64,000 nucleotides of DNA from positions 2,852,001-2,916,000 of the forward strand of contig NZ_LT670849.1 of NCBI RefSeq assembly GCF_900142985.1, in the 5' to 3' direction. Below the pieces are notes generated by a model that had not been told where the DNA came from, did no database searches, and was given only the letters and a program-made list of their open reading frames with translations. The DNA comes from Bradyrhizobium erythrophlei. GTDB lineage: Bacteria > Pseudomonadota > Alphaproteobacteria > Rhizobiales > Xanthobacteraceae. The translations under genes and the position numbers were made by a program. Each line of letters begins with the position of its first letter. Within the stretch, counting starts at the first letter, position 1. This document shows positions 8,267 to 17,616 of this stretch, piece by piece.

Positions 8267-9409
8267 ATGCTACCGAATAGGGAAACGCTGGATTACGCGA
8301 AAGTACAAGGGCTCATATTGGCCAACGACGTCAGAACATTGGTGCTGGGGATCGAGACCACCTGCGATGAAACCGCAGCCGCGGTGGTGGAACGTCTCGA
8401 CGACGGCACGGCACGGATCCTGTCCAACGTCGTGCGCTCGCAGACTGAAGAGCACGCGATCTATGGCGGCGTGGTGCCGGAGATCGCTGCGCGTGCCCAT
8501 GTCGATCTGCTCGACGGCATCGTCGACACCGCCATGAAGGACGCCGGCGTCGGTTTCGCGCAGTTGTCGGCGGTGGCGGCGGCCGCCGGCCCCGGCCTGA
8601 TCGGCGGCGTCATCGTGGGCCTAACGACGGCGAAAGCCATCGCGATGGTGCACAACACGCCGCTGATTGCGGTGAACCATCTCGAGGCGCATGCGCTGAC
8701 GCCGCGGCTCACCTGCGCGCTGGCGTTTCCCTATTGTCTCTTCCTCGCCTCCGGCGGCCACACCCAGATCGTGGCCGTGACCGGCGTCGGCCAATATGTG
8801 CGGCTCGGCACCACCGTCGACGACGCCATCGGAGAGGCGTTCGACAAGGTCGCCAAGATGCTCGGCCTGCCCTATCCCGGCGGACCGGAAGTCGAGCGCG
8901 CCGCGCGCGGCGGTAACCCTGCGCGCTTCGACCTGCCGCGGCCGATGCTCGGACGTGATGACGCTAATTTCTCGCTGTCGGGATTGAAGACCGCGGTGCG
9001 CAACGAAGCGGCGCGGCTGACGCCGCCGGACGCCCAGGACATTCGCGATCTCTGCGCGAGCTTTCAGGCCGCCGTGCTGGAATCGACCGCCGACCGGCTG
9101 AGCGTGGGTTTGAAACTGTTCGAGGCGCGCTTCGGTGCGCCGCGCGCGCTGGTCGCGGCCGGCGGCGTGGCGGCCAATCAGGCGATCCGCGGCGCGTTGC
9201 AGGACGTCGCGGCAAAGGCAGAGACCACGCTGATCATTCCGCCGCCCGCGCTCTGCACCGATAACGGCGCGATGATCGCCTGGGCCGGCGCCGAACGGCT
9301 CGCGCTCGGCCTGACCGATACGATGGATACCGCGCCGCGCGCGCGCTGGCTGCTCGACGCCAATGCCACCGCGCCGGCAGGTTATGCCAACAGCCGCGCC
9401 GGATTTTGA
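8267..9409 (+). CDS. tsaD: tRNA N6-threonylcarbamoyladenosine transferase
   Basis: 380 residues. TsaD transfers threonylcarbamoyl to A37 of ANN-reading tRNAs, working with TsaB, TsaE and TsaC. Family marks are [13 protein letters not shown] near the N-terminus, GPGLIGG, the metal site [15 protein letters not shown], the nucleotide loop PGGPEVE, and [12 protein letters not shown] close to the end. The family usually begins about 24 residues later (at LVLGIETT), so the ATG at 8267 leaves an unusual leader; a start at a TTG near 8319 would lengthen the divergent promoter region. gpsA follows after 9 bases and is probably co-transcribed. Confidence 0.95.
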   Translation: MLPNRETLDYAKVQGLILANDVRTLVLGIETTCDETAAAVVERLDDGTARILSNVVRSQTEEHAIYGGVVPEIAARAHVDLLDGIVDTAMKDAGVGFAQLSAVAAAAGPGLIGGVIVGLTTAKAIAMVHNTPLIAVNHLEAHALTPRLTCALAFPYCLFLASGGHTQIVAVTGVGQYVRLGTTVDDAIGEAFDKVAKMLGLPYPGGPEVERAARGGNPARFDLPRPMLGRDDANFSLSGLKTAVRNEAARLTPPDAQDIRDLCASFQAAVLESTADRLSVGLKLFEARFGAPRALVAAGGVAANQAIRGALQDVAAKAETTLIIPPPALCTDNGAMIAWAGAERLALGLTDTMDTAPRARWLLDANATAPAGYANSRAGF

Positions 9410-9418
9410 GAGACGTCA

Positions 9419-10399
9419 ATGACCGCACTCAACTCAATCGCCGTTATCGGCGCAGGCGCATGGGGAACGGCGCTCGCCGGTGTCGCCGCCCGCGCCGGCC
9501 GCAACGTCATTCTGTACGCGCGCAGTGCCGAGACGGCTAAAGCCATCGCCGCCAAACGAAGCAATCCGAAGCTTCCGGGCGTCACGCTGCACGCCTCGAT
9601 CGAGGTGACGAACGAGCTGAAACGCGCGGCGTCGGCCGACGCCATCCTGATTGCGACGCCGGCGCAGAGCCTGCGTGCCGCGGTATCAGCGCTCGCGCCA
9701 CATCTGTCCGACGGCGCGCCGCTGGTCGCTTGCGCCAAGGGCATCGAACGCGGCACGCACAAATTCATGACCGAGGTCATTGCGGAGGCCGCGCCAAAGG
9801 CGCGAGCGGCGATATTGTCAGGCCCCGGCTTTGCCGATGACGTCGCGCGCGGGCTTCCAACCGCGGTGACGCTTGCCGCCGACGACGAAGAGCTTGCGAA
9901 GAGGCTGGTGCAGGCACTGGGGTCGGCGACGTTCCGGCCCTACCACACCACGGATGTGCGCGGGGTCGAGATCGGCGGCGCGGCGAAGAATGTGCTTGCG
10001 ATCGCCGCCGGGATTTCGGTCGGCAAAAATCTCGGCGCTTCCGCACAGGCGGCCCTGACCACGCGCGGTTTCTCCGAACTGGCGCGGCTGGGCCGCGCCT
10101 TCGGCGCGCGCTCGGAGACGCTGGTCGGATTGTCCGGTCTTGGCGATCTGATCCTGACCTGCTCGACGCCGCAATCGCGCAATTTCGCACTGGGCCAGGC
10201 GCTCGGTCGCGGGCTGACGCCACCGAGCGGCAAGCTCGCCGAAGGCGCGTTCACCGCGCCGGTGCTGGTCGAACTCGCGGCCGCGGAGAATGTCGACATG
10301 CCGGTCTCGACCGCGGTCGCCGATATCCTGCGCGGCGCCGTCACCATCGACGAAGCGGTCGAAGGCCTCCTCACGCGTCCGTTCAAGGCGGAGGGCTGA
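9419..10399 (+). CDS. gpsA: NAD(P)-dependent glycerol-3-phosphate dehydrogenase
   Basis: 326 residues. It reduces dihydroxyacetone phosphate to sn-glycerol-3-phosphate for phospholipid synthesis, in the cytoplasm. The Rossmann motif [12 protein letters not shown] starts at residue 8; [21 protein letters not shown] and the catalytic Lys in [14 protein letters not shown] are all in place, with [12 protein letters not shown] near the C-terminus. Length is normal. It follows tsaD by 9 bases, a pairing seen in many alphaproteobacteria. Confidence 0.95.
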   Translation: MTALNSIAVIGAGAWGTALAGVAARAGRNVILYARSAETAKAIAAKRSNPKLPGVTLHASIEVTNELKRAASADAILIATPAQSLRAAVSALAPHLSDGAPLVACAKGIERGTHKFMTEVIAEAAPKARAAILSGPGFADDVARGLPTAVTLAADDEELAKRLVQALGSATFRPYHTTDVRGVEIGGAAKNVLAIAAGISVGKNLGASAQAALTTRGFSELARLGRAFGARSETLVGLSGLGDLILTCSTPQSRNFALGQALGRGLTPPSGKLAEGAFTAPVLVELAAAENVDMPVSTAVADILRGAVTIDEAVEGLLTRPFKAEG

Positions 10400-10444
10400 G
10401 TGACGCACGTTCTCGGCGAGCCCCAGCGACCATCTTGCTCAGGC

Positions 10445-11053
10445 TCATCCGGACGAGACCGACAGAAGTCCCCAGTTAAATCCCCCGGCGCGCGAAACTT
10501 TTCCAGGCTCCTCAGGCCACTGCAATATCAGATATTTCAGCGATGGAGCCCACCAAAGCGTCGTGGTGCGGATCAGCCTGTTTTGCCAGTAATAATCCTT
10601 ACGGATTTTGTAGGCCCAAAACTTACCGGCGGGAACAACGGCAAGCCCGTAGGCGTCGACCGCGTACTCCACCTCGCTGAATCTCGAGGGAAGATTGTAG
10701 TTGCTGGCTTTGCTTAAATGGCCGACGCGAAGAGGCCAAAGGTCGGCGATGAGCTTTTGTTCGGCCAGATCTTCATCGTCGAGACGAGCGCCAAAGCCGC
10801 CAAACCAATCGTATTTTCCCCATGCGTCCGATTTGACCCAACAGCGAAGCCCGTCTTGTTCGATTGCCACCACCCGGTTGGGGCGATTGGTGTTCGCCGC
10901 CCGGACATCATACGTAAAAACAGTTCCGGCATTCGGACAACCAAACTCAGCCGCGGGAGCGATCATCGAAGGGATTGGAATGAAGAACGCGTTCTGGCTG
11001 GTAGGCTCTTCCAGGCCGAACAAAACCAAAAGCAGCGATAACAGCACTTCCAT
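10445..11053 (-). CDS. Hypothetical protein, AT-richer than its neighbours
   Basis: 202 residues from the ATG at 11053, which has GGGG nine bases upstream; an ATG three codons earlier is too close to that site. A hydrophobic N-terminus (VLLSLLLVLFG) may be a signal or anchor. The remainder is rich in Trp, Tyr and Phe (KYDWFGGF, KFWAYKIRKDYYW, TTTLWWAPSL) with no motif I recognise. A sampled stretch (10501-10560) is 53 percent G+C, clearly below the flanking genes, and codon use is less GC-biased. It stands alone between gpsA (convergent) and a HAD gene 150 bases away. This suggests acquired DNA. Function unknown. Confidence 0.6.
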   Translation of the reverse strand: MEVLLSLLLVLFGLEEPTSQNAFFIPIPSMIAPAAEFGCPNAGTVFTYDVRAANTNRPNRVVAIEQDGLRCWVKSDAWGKYDWFGGFGARLDDEDLAEQKLIADLWPLRVGHLSKASNYNLPSRFSEVEYAVDAYGLAVVPAGKFWAYKIRKDYYWQNRLIRTTTLWWAPSLKYLILQWPEEPGKVSRAGGFNWGLLSVSSG

Positions 11054-11203
11054 CGGCGTCATCCCCGGAAGCAGTCGATTGCATAGGGCAACGAATGGCT
11101 ATCCGGTCAGCCGTAAATAGATCGACAATTTAGAGGTGAAAAAGCCGCTCATATATCTGTTTCGTTTTTCGCTCGCGGCGCAAGGTTGAGCAGATGATGC
11201 GGC

Positions 11204-11947
11204 TCACTCCAGCACGAACTTCACGAGATCGGCCATTCCCACGCCGGTGCCATCCGGCGTGACGCCCAACTCTTCGACCGGCGCATTGGCGCGGTTGACC
11301 CAGAAGGTCGGATAGCCAAACCATTTGGCGCCGGCCGCGTCCCAGCCCGCGAAGGCGGCAAAGGCGATTTCCTCTTTCGGCAATTTGAATGCATCCGGTC
11401 CCATCTGATAGGCGACTGACGCAGGCTTGAAGGCCTGCACACGGTCGGTCGACAGATGCGGCTCGAAGAAACCGTCGAGCGCGGAATTGGCGACCACGGC
11501 ATCGAGCATCTTTGCGGTCGGGTTCGCGAGGAACGCCATGCGGATGCCCGCAGCTTTCAACTCCTTCAAGGCGGGCGCGACGTCGGGCCAGGCCTTTAAG
11601 CTGAGCCAGGTTTGCATCAGGCTTTCGCGATGACCGGCGCTCAGTTCGACCTTCGACGCCCGCGCCGCTACGAGCAGTGAATCCTCGATGACATGCCAGA
11701 AATCCGTGTAATGGCCGCCCACCGTGCGCAGCCAGGTATATTCGAAAATCCGCACCCGCCAGATCTCGTTCAGCGCACGGCCTTTGTCCGGAAACAGCTC
11801 CTCGCTTTTGGCGAAGACCGGACGCGGATCGGTGATGACAAAGCCGTCGAAGGCGATCGCCTTGAACGGACGCGTCGCCGCAAAGGCAGTCGGCGCCGCC
11901 AGAGTAGCGGCGGCCAGCGTGACGAACTTCCGGCGATCGACGAACAT
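11204..11947 (-). CDS. Tat-exported haloacid dehalogenase type II-like protein
   Basis: 247 residues. The N-terminus DRRKFVTLAAATLAAP has a twin-arginine signal followed by a short hydrophobic stretch and an AFA cleavage site at about residue 24. The mature part follows the L-2-haloacid dehalogenase plan: nucleophile Asp in IAFDGF at the start, a cap domain (WRVRIFEYTWLRTV), FLANPTAKML in place of the usual S/T-N-G motif, Lys in AFKPASVAY, and WDAAGAKWFGYPTFWVNR matching the family C-terminal motif. The usual Gly-Thr after the nucleophile (FDxYGTL) is changed to FVIT. GGGAAA lies 9 bases before the ATG. Export by Tat is unusual, as family members are normally cytoplasmic. Activity is uncertain. 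Confidence 0.8.
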   Translation of the reverse strand: MFVDRRKFVTLAAATLAAPTAFAATRPFKAIAFDGFVITDPRPVFAKSEELFPDKGRALNEIWRVRIFEYTWLRTVGGHYTDFWHVIEDSLLVAARASKVELSAGHRESLMQTWLSLKAWPDVAPALKELKAAGIRMAFLANPTAKMLDAVVANSALDGFFEPHLSTDRVQAFKPASVAYQMGPDAFKLPKEEIAFAAFAGWDAAGAKWFGYPTFWVNRANAPVEELGVTPDGTGVGMADLVKFVLE

Positions 11948-12044
11948 GCAGGGCTTTCCCGTCTGGCGAGGGCGCGCGGCCCCTTGACGGCGCTTATAGC
12001 TCTGTCGTGGTATGGCTTGAGGTCACAAGGATGAGAATGACGTC

Positions 12045-12458
12045 ATGAATTACTGGCTGGTGAAATCCGAACCGTCGACCTGGTCATGGGACCAGCAGGT
12101 GGCGAAGGGCGCCAAGGGCGAAGCCTGGACCGGGGTGCGCAATTTCACCGCGCGGCAGAATCTCGTGAACATGAAGAAGGGCGACAAGGCGTTCTTCTAT
12201 CATTCCAACGAAGGCAAGGAGATCGTCGGCATCGCCGAGGTGATCGAGGAGGCCTATCCCGACCCGACCGACAAGACCGGCAAGTTCGTCTGCGTCGACA
12301 TCAAGGCGGACAAACCGCTGAAGACACCGGTAACGATGGCCGCGATCAAGGCCGACAAGAAGCTCTCCGCCATGGCGCTGGTGAAATATTCAAGGCTTTC
12401 GGTGCAGCCGGTGACGGCGGAGGAGTGGAAGTACGTCTGCAAGATGGGCGGGGTGTGA
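12045..12458 (+). CDS. EVE domain-containing protein
   Basis: 137 residues made up of a single EVE (PUA-like) domain: start NYWLVKSEPSTWSW, then WTGVRNFTARQNL, KGDKAFFYHSN, GIAEVIEEAYPDPT, and a C-terminal SRLSVQPVTAEEW. The aromatic and Asn residues of the base-binding pocket (W in WTGVRN, the FYHSN strand) are present. EVE domains bind modified bases in DNA or RNA, such as 5-methylcytosine derivatives. Here it is a stand-alone protein of housekeeping type, with no nuclease fused and no defence genes around it. Confidence 0.9.
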   Translation: MNYWLVKSEPSTWSWDQQVAKGAKGEAWTGVRNFTARQNLVNMKKGDKAFFYHSNEGKEIVGIAEVIEEAYPDPTDKTGKFVCVDIKADKPLKTPVTMAAIKADKKLSAMALVKYSRLSVQPVTAEEWKYVCKMGGV

Positions 12459-12461
12459 TCC

Positions 12462-12546
12462 TCATCCTGAGGAGCCGCGCCGGCGGCCTCTCGAAGGATG
12501 GGCCTCATGGTTCGCGACGCGCAAAGATGCGCTCCTCGCCATGAGA
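12462..12546. repeat. Two-hairpin intergenic repeat, copy 1
   Basis: Two adjoining imperfect hairpins: CTCATCCTGAGGAGCC with CTCGAAGGATG, then CTCATGGTTCGCG with CTCCTCGCCATGAG. The same pair of hairpins occurs in reverse orientation at 30836-30932. It begins directly after the EVE gene stop and may serve as its terminator. I recall such CCTGAGGAG/TCTCGAAGG elements as common in Bradyrhizobium genomes. Confidence 0.7.
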
Positions 12547-12566
12547 GAAACCGCGGAGCAACGACA

Positions 12567-13030
12567 ATGCACTTCAGTTGGAAGGGTCTGCTTCTGGCGC
12601 CCTTGCCGGTGCCGCTGATCGGGAGCGTCGTGATGGCGCCGCTGTTGAACGGCGAAGGCCCGGTCGTGCTGCCGTTCTTTATCCTGTTAATTCCGGCCTG
12701 CATGATCTCCTACGGCACGACGGTCTTTCTGTTCCGCCGGCGCTGTTTCTGCTGTCGTTGTTGAGGCCGGTGACCGCCTGGATGGCCTGCGCACTTGGCT
12801 TTGCGCTTGGCGCGGCGATGATCGTGCCGATCACGCTGATGGCGTGGAAGGGAAGTGGCCCGGACTCGGGTCCCCCGACCGAAAGCTTCCTGACGTTTTT
12901 CGTGCGCTGGGCCGCCGATCCGTTCATGCTCGTCTTTCCAGCCGCAGGGCTCGTGACGGCGGCGCTCTACTGGTGGCATTGGACACGGAGCGAGTCGCCT
13001 TCGGAAGCGCCTTCAGCGATCAACAACTGA
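12567..13030 (+). pseudogene. Frameshifted four-helix membrane protein gene
   Basis: Reading from the ATG at 12567 gives MHFSWKGLLLAPLPVPLIG and two hydrophobic helices, then the frame degrades into RRRCFCCRC and stops at 12764. The next frame, entered at about 12738-12745, continues at once with LFLLSLLRPVTAWMA and two further helices, ending at 13030 in an Asn-rich tail. Joined, the two parts make a protein of about 154 residues with four membrane helices. A one-base loss in the run gttccgccggcgctg would explain the break. It is either a recent pseudogene or a sequencing error. Function unknown. Confidence 0.65.
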
Positions 13031-13034
13031 TTTG

Positions 13035-13500
13035 CCCGTCGTGCCAATGTGCCGCAGACATTTTCGCTTGTGACGTCGGGCAAATCACTGGCACCTGTTC
13101 GTGCGTCTCCTGCCCGCCATGAGGGGCGTTTCGCGATCGTCACGAGCGTTGGGCTAGGGATGCGGTGGACGCCTGTCGCGCACAAGACGAATGCGTGATC
13201 AGGCGGACGACGAAGCCGTGTGGTCTTAGCGCCTCGACGCTGGCGCGAAGTTGGCGACGATGCTGGCACATCACGCTGATGACGGTGACAAGAAAGCCCG
13301 ATCGCCGGAGAGAGCACGGAATAAGTCGTAAAACCATTCGCGTGGGGAATGCCGGGATGTTTCCGGCGACCTGCGGTGACTACACTCGTGTGTTTTTCTT
13401 TCTACACACGAGGCTGCGGGTGCGTTGGTGCGCCCGGCATTCCCTGCGCCCTCTATGATGGAGGGACAATGATTTTTGCAGAACTCGGGTGAATCAAGCC
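13035..13500. repeat. Long dispersed intergenic repeat region, non-coding
   Basis: This 470-base stretch has no convincing gene. It holds a TTTGCCCG/CGGGCAAA inverted pair (13032-13073), short palindromes such as CTCGTGTG/CACACGAG around a pyrimidine-rich loop (13385-13412) and GGGTGCG/CGCCC. Short open frames inside it (for example 13165-13458) resemble the over-predicted hypothetical proteins that I remember from many places in Bradyrhizobium and Rhodopseudomonas genomes. I therefore call it a dispersed repeat. This rests on memory, not on a search. Confidence 0.5.
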
Positions 13501-13529
13501 GCGGGGATGTGGAGTCGTGTGTGTTTTCA

Positions 13530-13662
13530 ATGTCGTCCCGGCCAAGCGAAGCGCGAGCCGGGACCCATAACCACAGAAGGATGTTTTGATGCAGGCTGGG
13601 CCACCAGCTTTCGCCGTAATTCGAAGTCGTGGTTATGGGTCCCCGCTTTCGCGGGGACGACG
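13530..13662. repeat. Inverted-repeat element next to topoisomerase gene
   Basis: The left arm contains GGGACCCATAACCAC (13560-13574) and the right arm begins GTGGTTATGGGTCCC (13629-13643), which is its exact reverse complement. Outer parts CGTCCC and GGGGACGACG also pair, interrupted by small internal hairpins (GCTTTCGC). The centre of about 55 bases is not repeated. It has the form of a small non-autonomous mobile element and ends 11 bases after the topoisomerase stop, where it could also terminate transcription. Confidence 0.65.
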
Positions 13663-13672
13663 CGAAGTGCCG

Positions 13673-14839
13673 CTACGCCGCAGCCGCCAACACCACCTGC
13701 GCCAGCAACTGCTCGCGCTTCTTCTGGGTGCGGTAGCCCTTCATGGTCGCGGCGAAACGTTCGAGGATGCCGTCCTCGAAGGCCGTGACGATGGTGTCAT
13801 GCACATAGCTCTTGCGGCAGATCGCGGGCGTATTGGAAAGCTGATCGGCCGCGGCGCGGATCGCATCGTTAACCTGGCGCTTGCGGCCGCGCTCACTCGC
13901 CGCCGGCGAAACCCGCGACAGCGATTCGAGCACCACGGCCGATGCCATCAGCGTGCGGAAATCCTTCAGCGAAATCTTGATGCCGGCGATCTCGCGCAGG
14001 AACGAGTTGACCGCGGTGGTGGAAACGCTGCGCACCGTGCCCGACGCGTCGCGATACTGGAACAGCCGCCTGCCCGGCAGCGTGCGCAGAATCGGGATCG
14101 CACGCACGAGTTTCGGCGCATCGCATTCCTTGCGAACGGCCTTGCCGCCCTTCGCCTTGAAGGACAGCACGAATGCATCGCCGTCGAGGGTGACGTTGGA
14201 CTTGAGCATCGTCGTGGCGCCGCGCGTGCCGTTCATCCGCGCATAGCTCTCGTTGCCCGGCCGGATGGCGGTACGCGCGATCAGTTCGATCACGGCGGAC
14301 AGCGCGAACTCGCGCGTGGGCTCGTCGCCCGCCAGATGCGCCGAGACGTGGCGGCGAATTTTCGGCAACGCCCCGACGAGCTTGGCCAGGCGGTGCGCCT
14401 TGCGGTGCTCGCGGACCTTTTCCCAGTCGGTGTGATAGCGATATTGCAGGCGGCCGGCGGCGTCGCGCCCGACCGCCTGCAAATGCGAATTCGGATCAGG
14501 CGAATAGCGCACCTCGGCATAGGCCGGCGGCACCGCCATTTTGTGCAGGCGACGGATCACTTTGGCGTCGCGGATGTGCGAGCCGTTGGCGCGGACGAAG
14601 GAATAGCTTTTGCCGCGCTTGATGCGGCGAATGGTGAGTTGGTTCTGTTCGCCGAGGGTCAGGCCCAATTCCTTGGCCAGAATCTCGACCGAAGGCGCGG
14701 TCGGCTGGTCTTTTTTGCGGGCCAGGACGCCGGGCTTGGCGGGCTCCGGCTTCGGCCACTGTCCCAAGGCCTTCGCCAAAGCTACGTCAGGATCGACCCC
14801 GCCTGGCGGCGTAGTCACATAATTCTGCTGATCCATCAT
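13673..14839 (-). CDS. DNA topoisomerase IB (poxvirus type)
   Basis: 388 residues from the ATG at 14839, chosen because TAAGG precedes it; a longer reading to 14929 has no ribosome site. Type IB enzymes relax supercoils through a 3'-phosphotyrosine link. Family marks are YSFVRANGSHIRD, the N-terminal clamp (VPPAYAEVRYSPDPNSHLQA), YRYHTDWEKVREHRK, then catalytic Arg in RTAIRPGNE, a Lys in FKAKGGK, the Arg/His region, and the nucleophile Tyr in RKSYVHD about 45 residues from the C-terminus. All catalytic positions seem intact. Single gene, no operon partner. Confidence 0.92.
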   Translation of the reverse strand: MMDQQNYVTTPPGGVDPDVALAKALGQWPKPEPAKPGVLARKKDQPTAPSVEILAKELGLTLGEQNQLTIRRIKRGKSYSFVRANGSHIRDAKVIRRLHKMAVPPAYAEVRYSPDPNSHLQAVGRDAAGRLQYRYHTDWEKVREHRKAHRLAKLVGALPKIRRHVSAHLAGDEPTREFALSAVIELIARTAIRPGNESYARMNGTRGATTMLKSNVTLDGDAFVLSFKAKGGKAVRKECDAPKLVRAIPILRTLPGRRLFQYRDASGTVRSVSTTAVNSFLREIAGIKISLKDFRTLMASAVVLESLSRVSPAASERGRKRQVNDAIRAAADQLSNTPAICRKSYVHDTIVTAFEDGILERFAATMKGYRTQKKREQLLAQVVLAAAA

Positions 14840-15242
14840 AGCCTTAGACGCCTTGCTCCAGTGCTTGCCCTGCTGGTGCCAGTTGACTGGCTTTGTTCTT
14901 TGGTCGGGTTTTCCCGCCGAAGGGGCCATTTAGGGGTGAATGCCTTAACGCACCAGCCCCCACTTTCTAGGGAGAAGGTTCCTAATTACCTTTCAGAGCC
15001 GATGCAGCCCTGCCCTGCACGCTCGAACCTGAGACCAGGCCGAGCCCAACAGCTCGCGAGCGGGCCCGTTTTGAAGGCCGGCAGTGGCTCGCCTTCGAAA
15101 CAACCTCTTGCAACGAAAAAGCTCGCCGAAGGTCGTAGTCGTTGCGCTTGTCGGCACACTTCGTGCGAGCGCATAATCGATTTAAAGAATGAATGCTGCG
15201 GCCGTCGTGTCCGTTGGCCGCGCGCGGGGAGGAGAGATCCAA
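14840..15242. other. Intergenic region before acs
   Basis: About 400 bases between the divergent starts of topoisomerase IB and acs. The only clear site is the acs ribosome site GGGAGGAGAG at 15227-15236. A GC-rich part (15000-15100) shows short imperfect palindromes. No RNA gene or operator could be recognised. Confidence 0.4.
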
Positions 15243-17195
15243 ATGTCCGAGAAAATGTATGACGTTCCGGCCGAATGGGCCACGCGCGCCTGGGTGAACG
15301 ACGCCAAGTACCGCGAAATGTATGCGCAGTCGATCAAGGATCCCAACGGCTTCTGGGCCGAACAGGCAAAGCGCATCGGCTGGATGAAACCCTTCACCAA
15401 GGTCGAGAATTCCTCCTTCGAGCCGGGCCACATCTCGATCAAATGGTTCGAGGACGGCGTCCTCAACGTCGCCTGGAACTGCATCGACCGCCATCTGCAC
15501 GAGCGCGGCAACCAGACCGCCATCATCTGGGAGGGCGACGATCCTTCCGAGTCCAAACACATCACCTACAAACAGCTCCACGACGAGGTCTGCAAATTCG
15601 CCAACATCCTGCGTACCCGCAATGTCAAGAAGGGCGACCGCGTCACCATCTACCTGCCGATGATCCCGGAAGCGGCCTATGCGATGCTCGCCTGCGCGCG
15701 GATCGGCGCCATCCACTCGGTGGTGTTTGCCGGATTTTCGCCGGACAGTCTGGCGCAACGCATCAATGACTGCCAGTCCAAGGTGATCATCACCGCCGAT
15801 GAAGGCCTGCGCGGCGGCAAGAAGGTCGCGCTGAAGGCCAATGTCGATGCGGCGCTGGCCAAGACCACCGGCGTCGACTGGGTCGTTGTGGTCAAGCGCA
15901 CCGGCGCCAAGGTCGACATGAACCCCTCGCGCGACTTCTGGTACCACGAGGCCGCCGCGATGGTGACCACGGAGTGCCCGTGCGAGCACATGCACGCCGA
16001 GGACCCGCTGTTCATTCTCTATACGTCGGGCTCGACCGGCCAGCCCAAGGGCGTGCTGCACACCTCCGCCGGCTATCTCGTCTTCACGGCGATGACGCAC
16101 CAATATGTGTTCGATTATCACGACGGCGACATCTACTGGTGCACGGCCGACGTCGGCTGGGTCACCGGCCACAGCTACATTCTATACGGGCCGCTCGCCA
16201 ACGGCGCGACCACGCTGATGTTTGAAGGCGTGCCGAATTACCCGGATAATTCGCGGTTCTGGCAGGTCATCGACAAACACAAGGTCAATACATTCTACAC
16301 CGCGCCGACCGCGATCCGCGCGTTGATGCAGGCCGGCGACGACCCGGTGAAAAAGACCTCGCGCGCCTCGCTGCGGCTGCTCGGCTCGGTGGGTGAGCCG
16401 ATCAACCCGGAAGCCTGGGAGTGGTATCACCGCGTGGTCGGCGATCATCGCTGCCCGATCGTCGACACCTGGTGGCAGACCGAAACCGGCGGCATTCTGA
16501 TTACGCCGCTGCCCGGCGCGACCAAGCTCAAGCCGGGTTCGGCGACGCGGCCATTCTTCGGCGTGGCGCCGCAGATCGTCGACGCCGACGGCAAGGTGCT
16601 GGAAGGCGAAGCTACAGGCAACCTCTGCATCACCAAGTCATGGCCCGGCCAGATGCGCACGGTCTATGGCGATCACGCCCGCTTCGAACAGACCTATTTT
16701 TCGACCTACAAAGGCAAGTACTTCACGGGTGACGGCTGCCGCCGCGATGCCGACGGCTATTACTGGATCACGGGCCGCGTCGATGACGTCATCAACGTCT
16801 CCGGTCACCGCATGGGAACGGCGGAGGTCGAGAGCTCGTTGGTCGCGCACGAGAAAGTCTCGGAGGCCGCCGTGGTCGGCTATCCCCACGACATCAAAGG
16901 CCAAGGCATCTATGCCTATGTCACGCTGATGACCGGCACCGAACCGACCGAAGAACTACGCAAGGAGCTGGTAGCGTGGGTGCGCAAGGACATCGGTCCG
17001 ATCGCCTCTCCCGACCAGATCCAGTTCGCGCCGGGCCTGCCGAAGACCCGCTCCGGCAAGATCATGCGGCGCATCCTGCGCAAGATCGCCGAAGACGATC
17101 CGGCAAGCCTGGGCGATACCTCGACACTCGCCGATCCGGCCGTGGTCGACGATCTCGTCACGCATCGTCGAAACCGCAAAGGCGCGCCGGCGTAA
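15243..17195 (+). CDS. acsA: Acetyl-CoA synthetase
   Basis: 650 residues. It converts acetate, ATP and CoA to acetyl-CoA via acetyl-AMP. The ATG at 15243 was chosen over an in-frame ATG at 15189 because GGGAGGAGAG lies 7 bases before it. Visible motifs: the phosphate loop [11 protein letters not shown] (about residues 259-270), [19 protein letters not shown] (core motif binding acetate/AMP), the hinge [15 protein letters not shown], and the C-terminal SGKIMRR with the Lys that is regulated by acetylation. Length is that of the family. It stands alone, which is usual for acs in this group. Confidence 0.97.
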   Translation: MSEKMYDVPAEWATRAWVNDAKYREMYAQSIKDPNGFWAEQAKRIGWMKPFTKVENSSFEPGHISIKWFEDGVLNVAWNCIDRHLHERGNQTAIIWEGDDPSESKHITYKQLHDEVCKFANILRTRNVKKGDRVTIYLPMIPEAAYAMLACARIGAIHSVVFAGFSPDSLAQRINDCQSKVIITADEGLRGGKKVALKANVDAALAKTTGVDWVVVVKRTGAKVDMNPSRDFWYHEAAAMVTTECPCEHMHAEDPLFILYTSGSTGQPKGVLHTSAGYLVFTAMTHQYVFDYHDGDIYWCTADVGWVTGHSYILYGPLANGATTLMFEGVPNYPDNSRFWQVIDKHKVNTFYTAPTAIRALMQAGDDPVKKTSRASLRLLGSVGEPINPEAWEWYHRVVGDHRCPIVDTWWQTETGGILITPLPGATKLKPGSATRPFFGVAPQIVDADGKVLEGEATGNLCITKSWPGQMRTVYGDHARFEQTYFSTYKGKYFTGDGCRRDADGYYWITGRVDDVINVSGHRMGTAEVESSLVAHEKVSEAAVVGYPHDIKGQGIYAYVTLMTGTEPTEELRKELVAWVRKDIGPIASPDQIQFAPGLPKTRSGKIMRRILRKIAEDDPASLGDTSTLADPAVVDDLVTHRRNRKGAPA

Positions 17196-17616
17196 GCGGC
17201 GAGCCTGCCGTTTTGGTTTGCGCGGCGCCGTGCGCGCCGGTACCGGCGCGCGGGCGGCGTTGACGGGCCGCTAGACTCACCAACATTGTCAGCACACGAA
17301 CGAACCATCGTTGGCCGCGATGTTTTGGTCGTATCAGCGTGCTCCGCGCGAGCTCGTTCTTTGCGCCGGAAATGGGGACGGCGCGCGTCGCCCTCACGCA
17401 GATGTCATCCGGCGATGGGACGCCGCAGATGTTTCCTCACGGAGTGTGGTTTTCAGGTCATTTACTTTGTTTCGAACATTTTCTTTGCTCCACGCCGAAA
17501 AACCTGCCCCGCTTGCGCGTGCAGAACGCCCGCTTAACGGACGCGGTTAATATTTCATGGGAAGCCAGCGTTCCCGGATTTCAACTAGACGTAGCTTGGA
17601 CGTATTGGAGATATCG
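17196..17616. other. Intergenic region between acs and L,D-transpeptidase gene
   Basis: 420 bases with no supported gene. A perfect 20-base palindrome GCGCGCCGGTACCGGCGCGC (17232-17251) lies 37 bases after the acs stop and may help end transcription, though no T-run follows. From about 17430 the DNA becomes AT-richer up to the next gene, and TTAAC-N7-GTTAA occurs at 17534-17550, suggesting a promoter region for the gene at 17617. Nothing else is recognisable. Confidence 0.4.

Noticed and set aside
13165..13458. Small plus-strand gene in the repeat region
   Set aside because: It resembles over-annotated peptides of a dispersed repeat and has no ribosome site or domain.
13586..15262. Open frame of 558 codons on the plus strand across topoisomerase IB
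   Set aside because: Antisense shadow that also runs through a repeat and an intergenic region; the minus-strand gene has clear catalytic motifs.
14982..16172. Open frame of 396 codons opposite the start of acs
   Set aside because: Antisense shadow of acetyl-CoA synthetase with His/Asp/Gly-rich translation.
17232..17251. 20-base palindrome after acs as a regulator site
   Set aside because: Being GC-only apart from its centre, such palindromes arise easily here; there is no T-run and no gene start close by.
17158..17397. Minus-strand 79-codon frame after acs
   Set aside because: Runs into the acs coding end and over a palindrome; no ribosome site or known domain.
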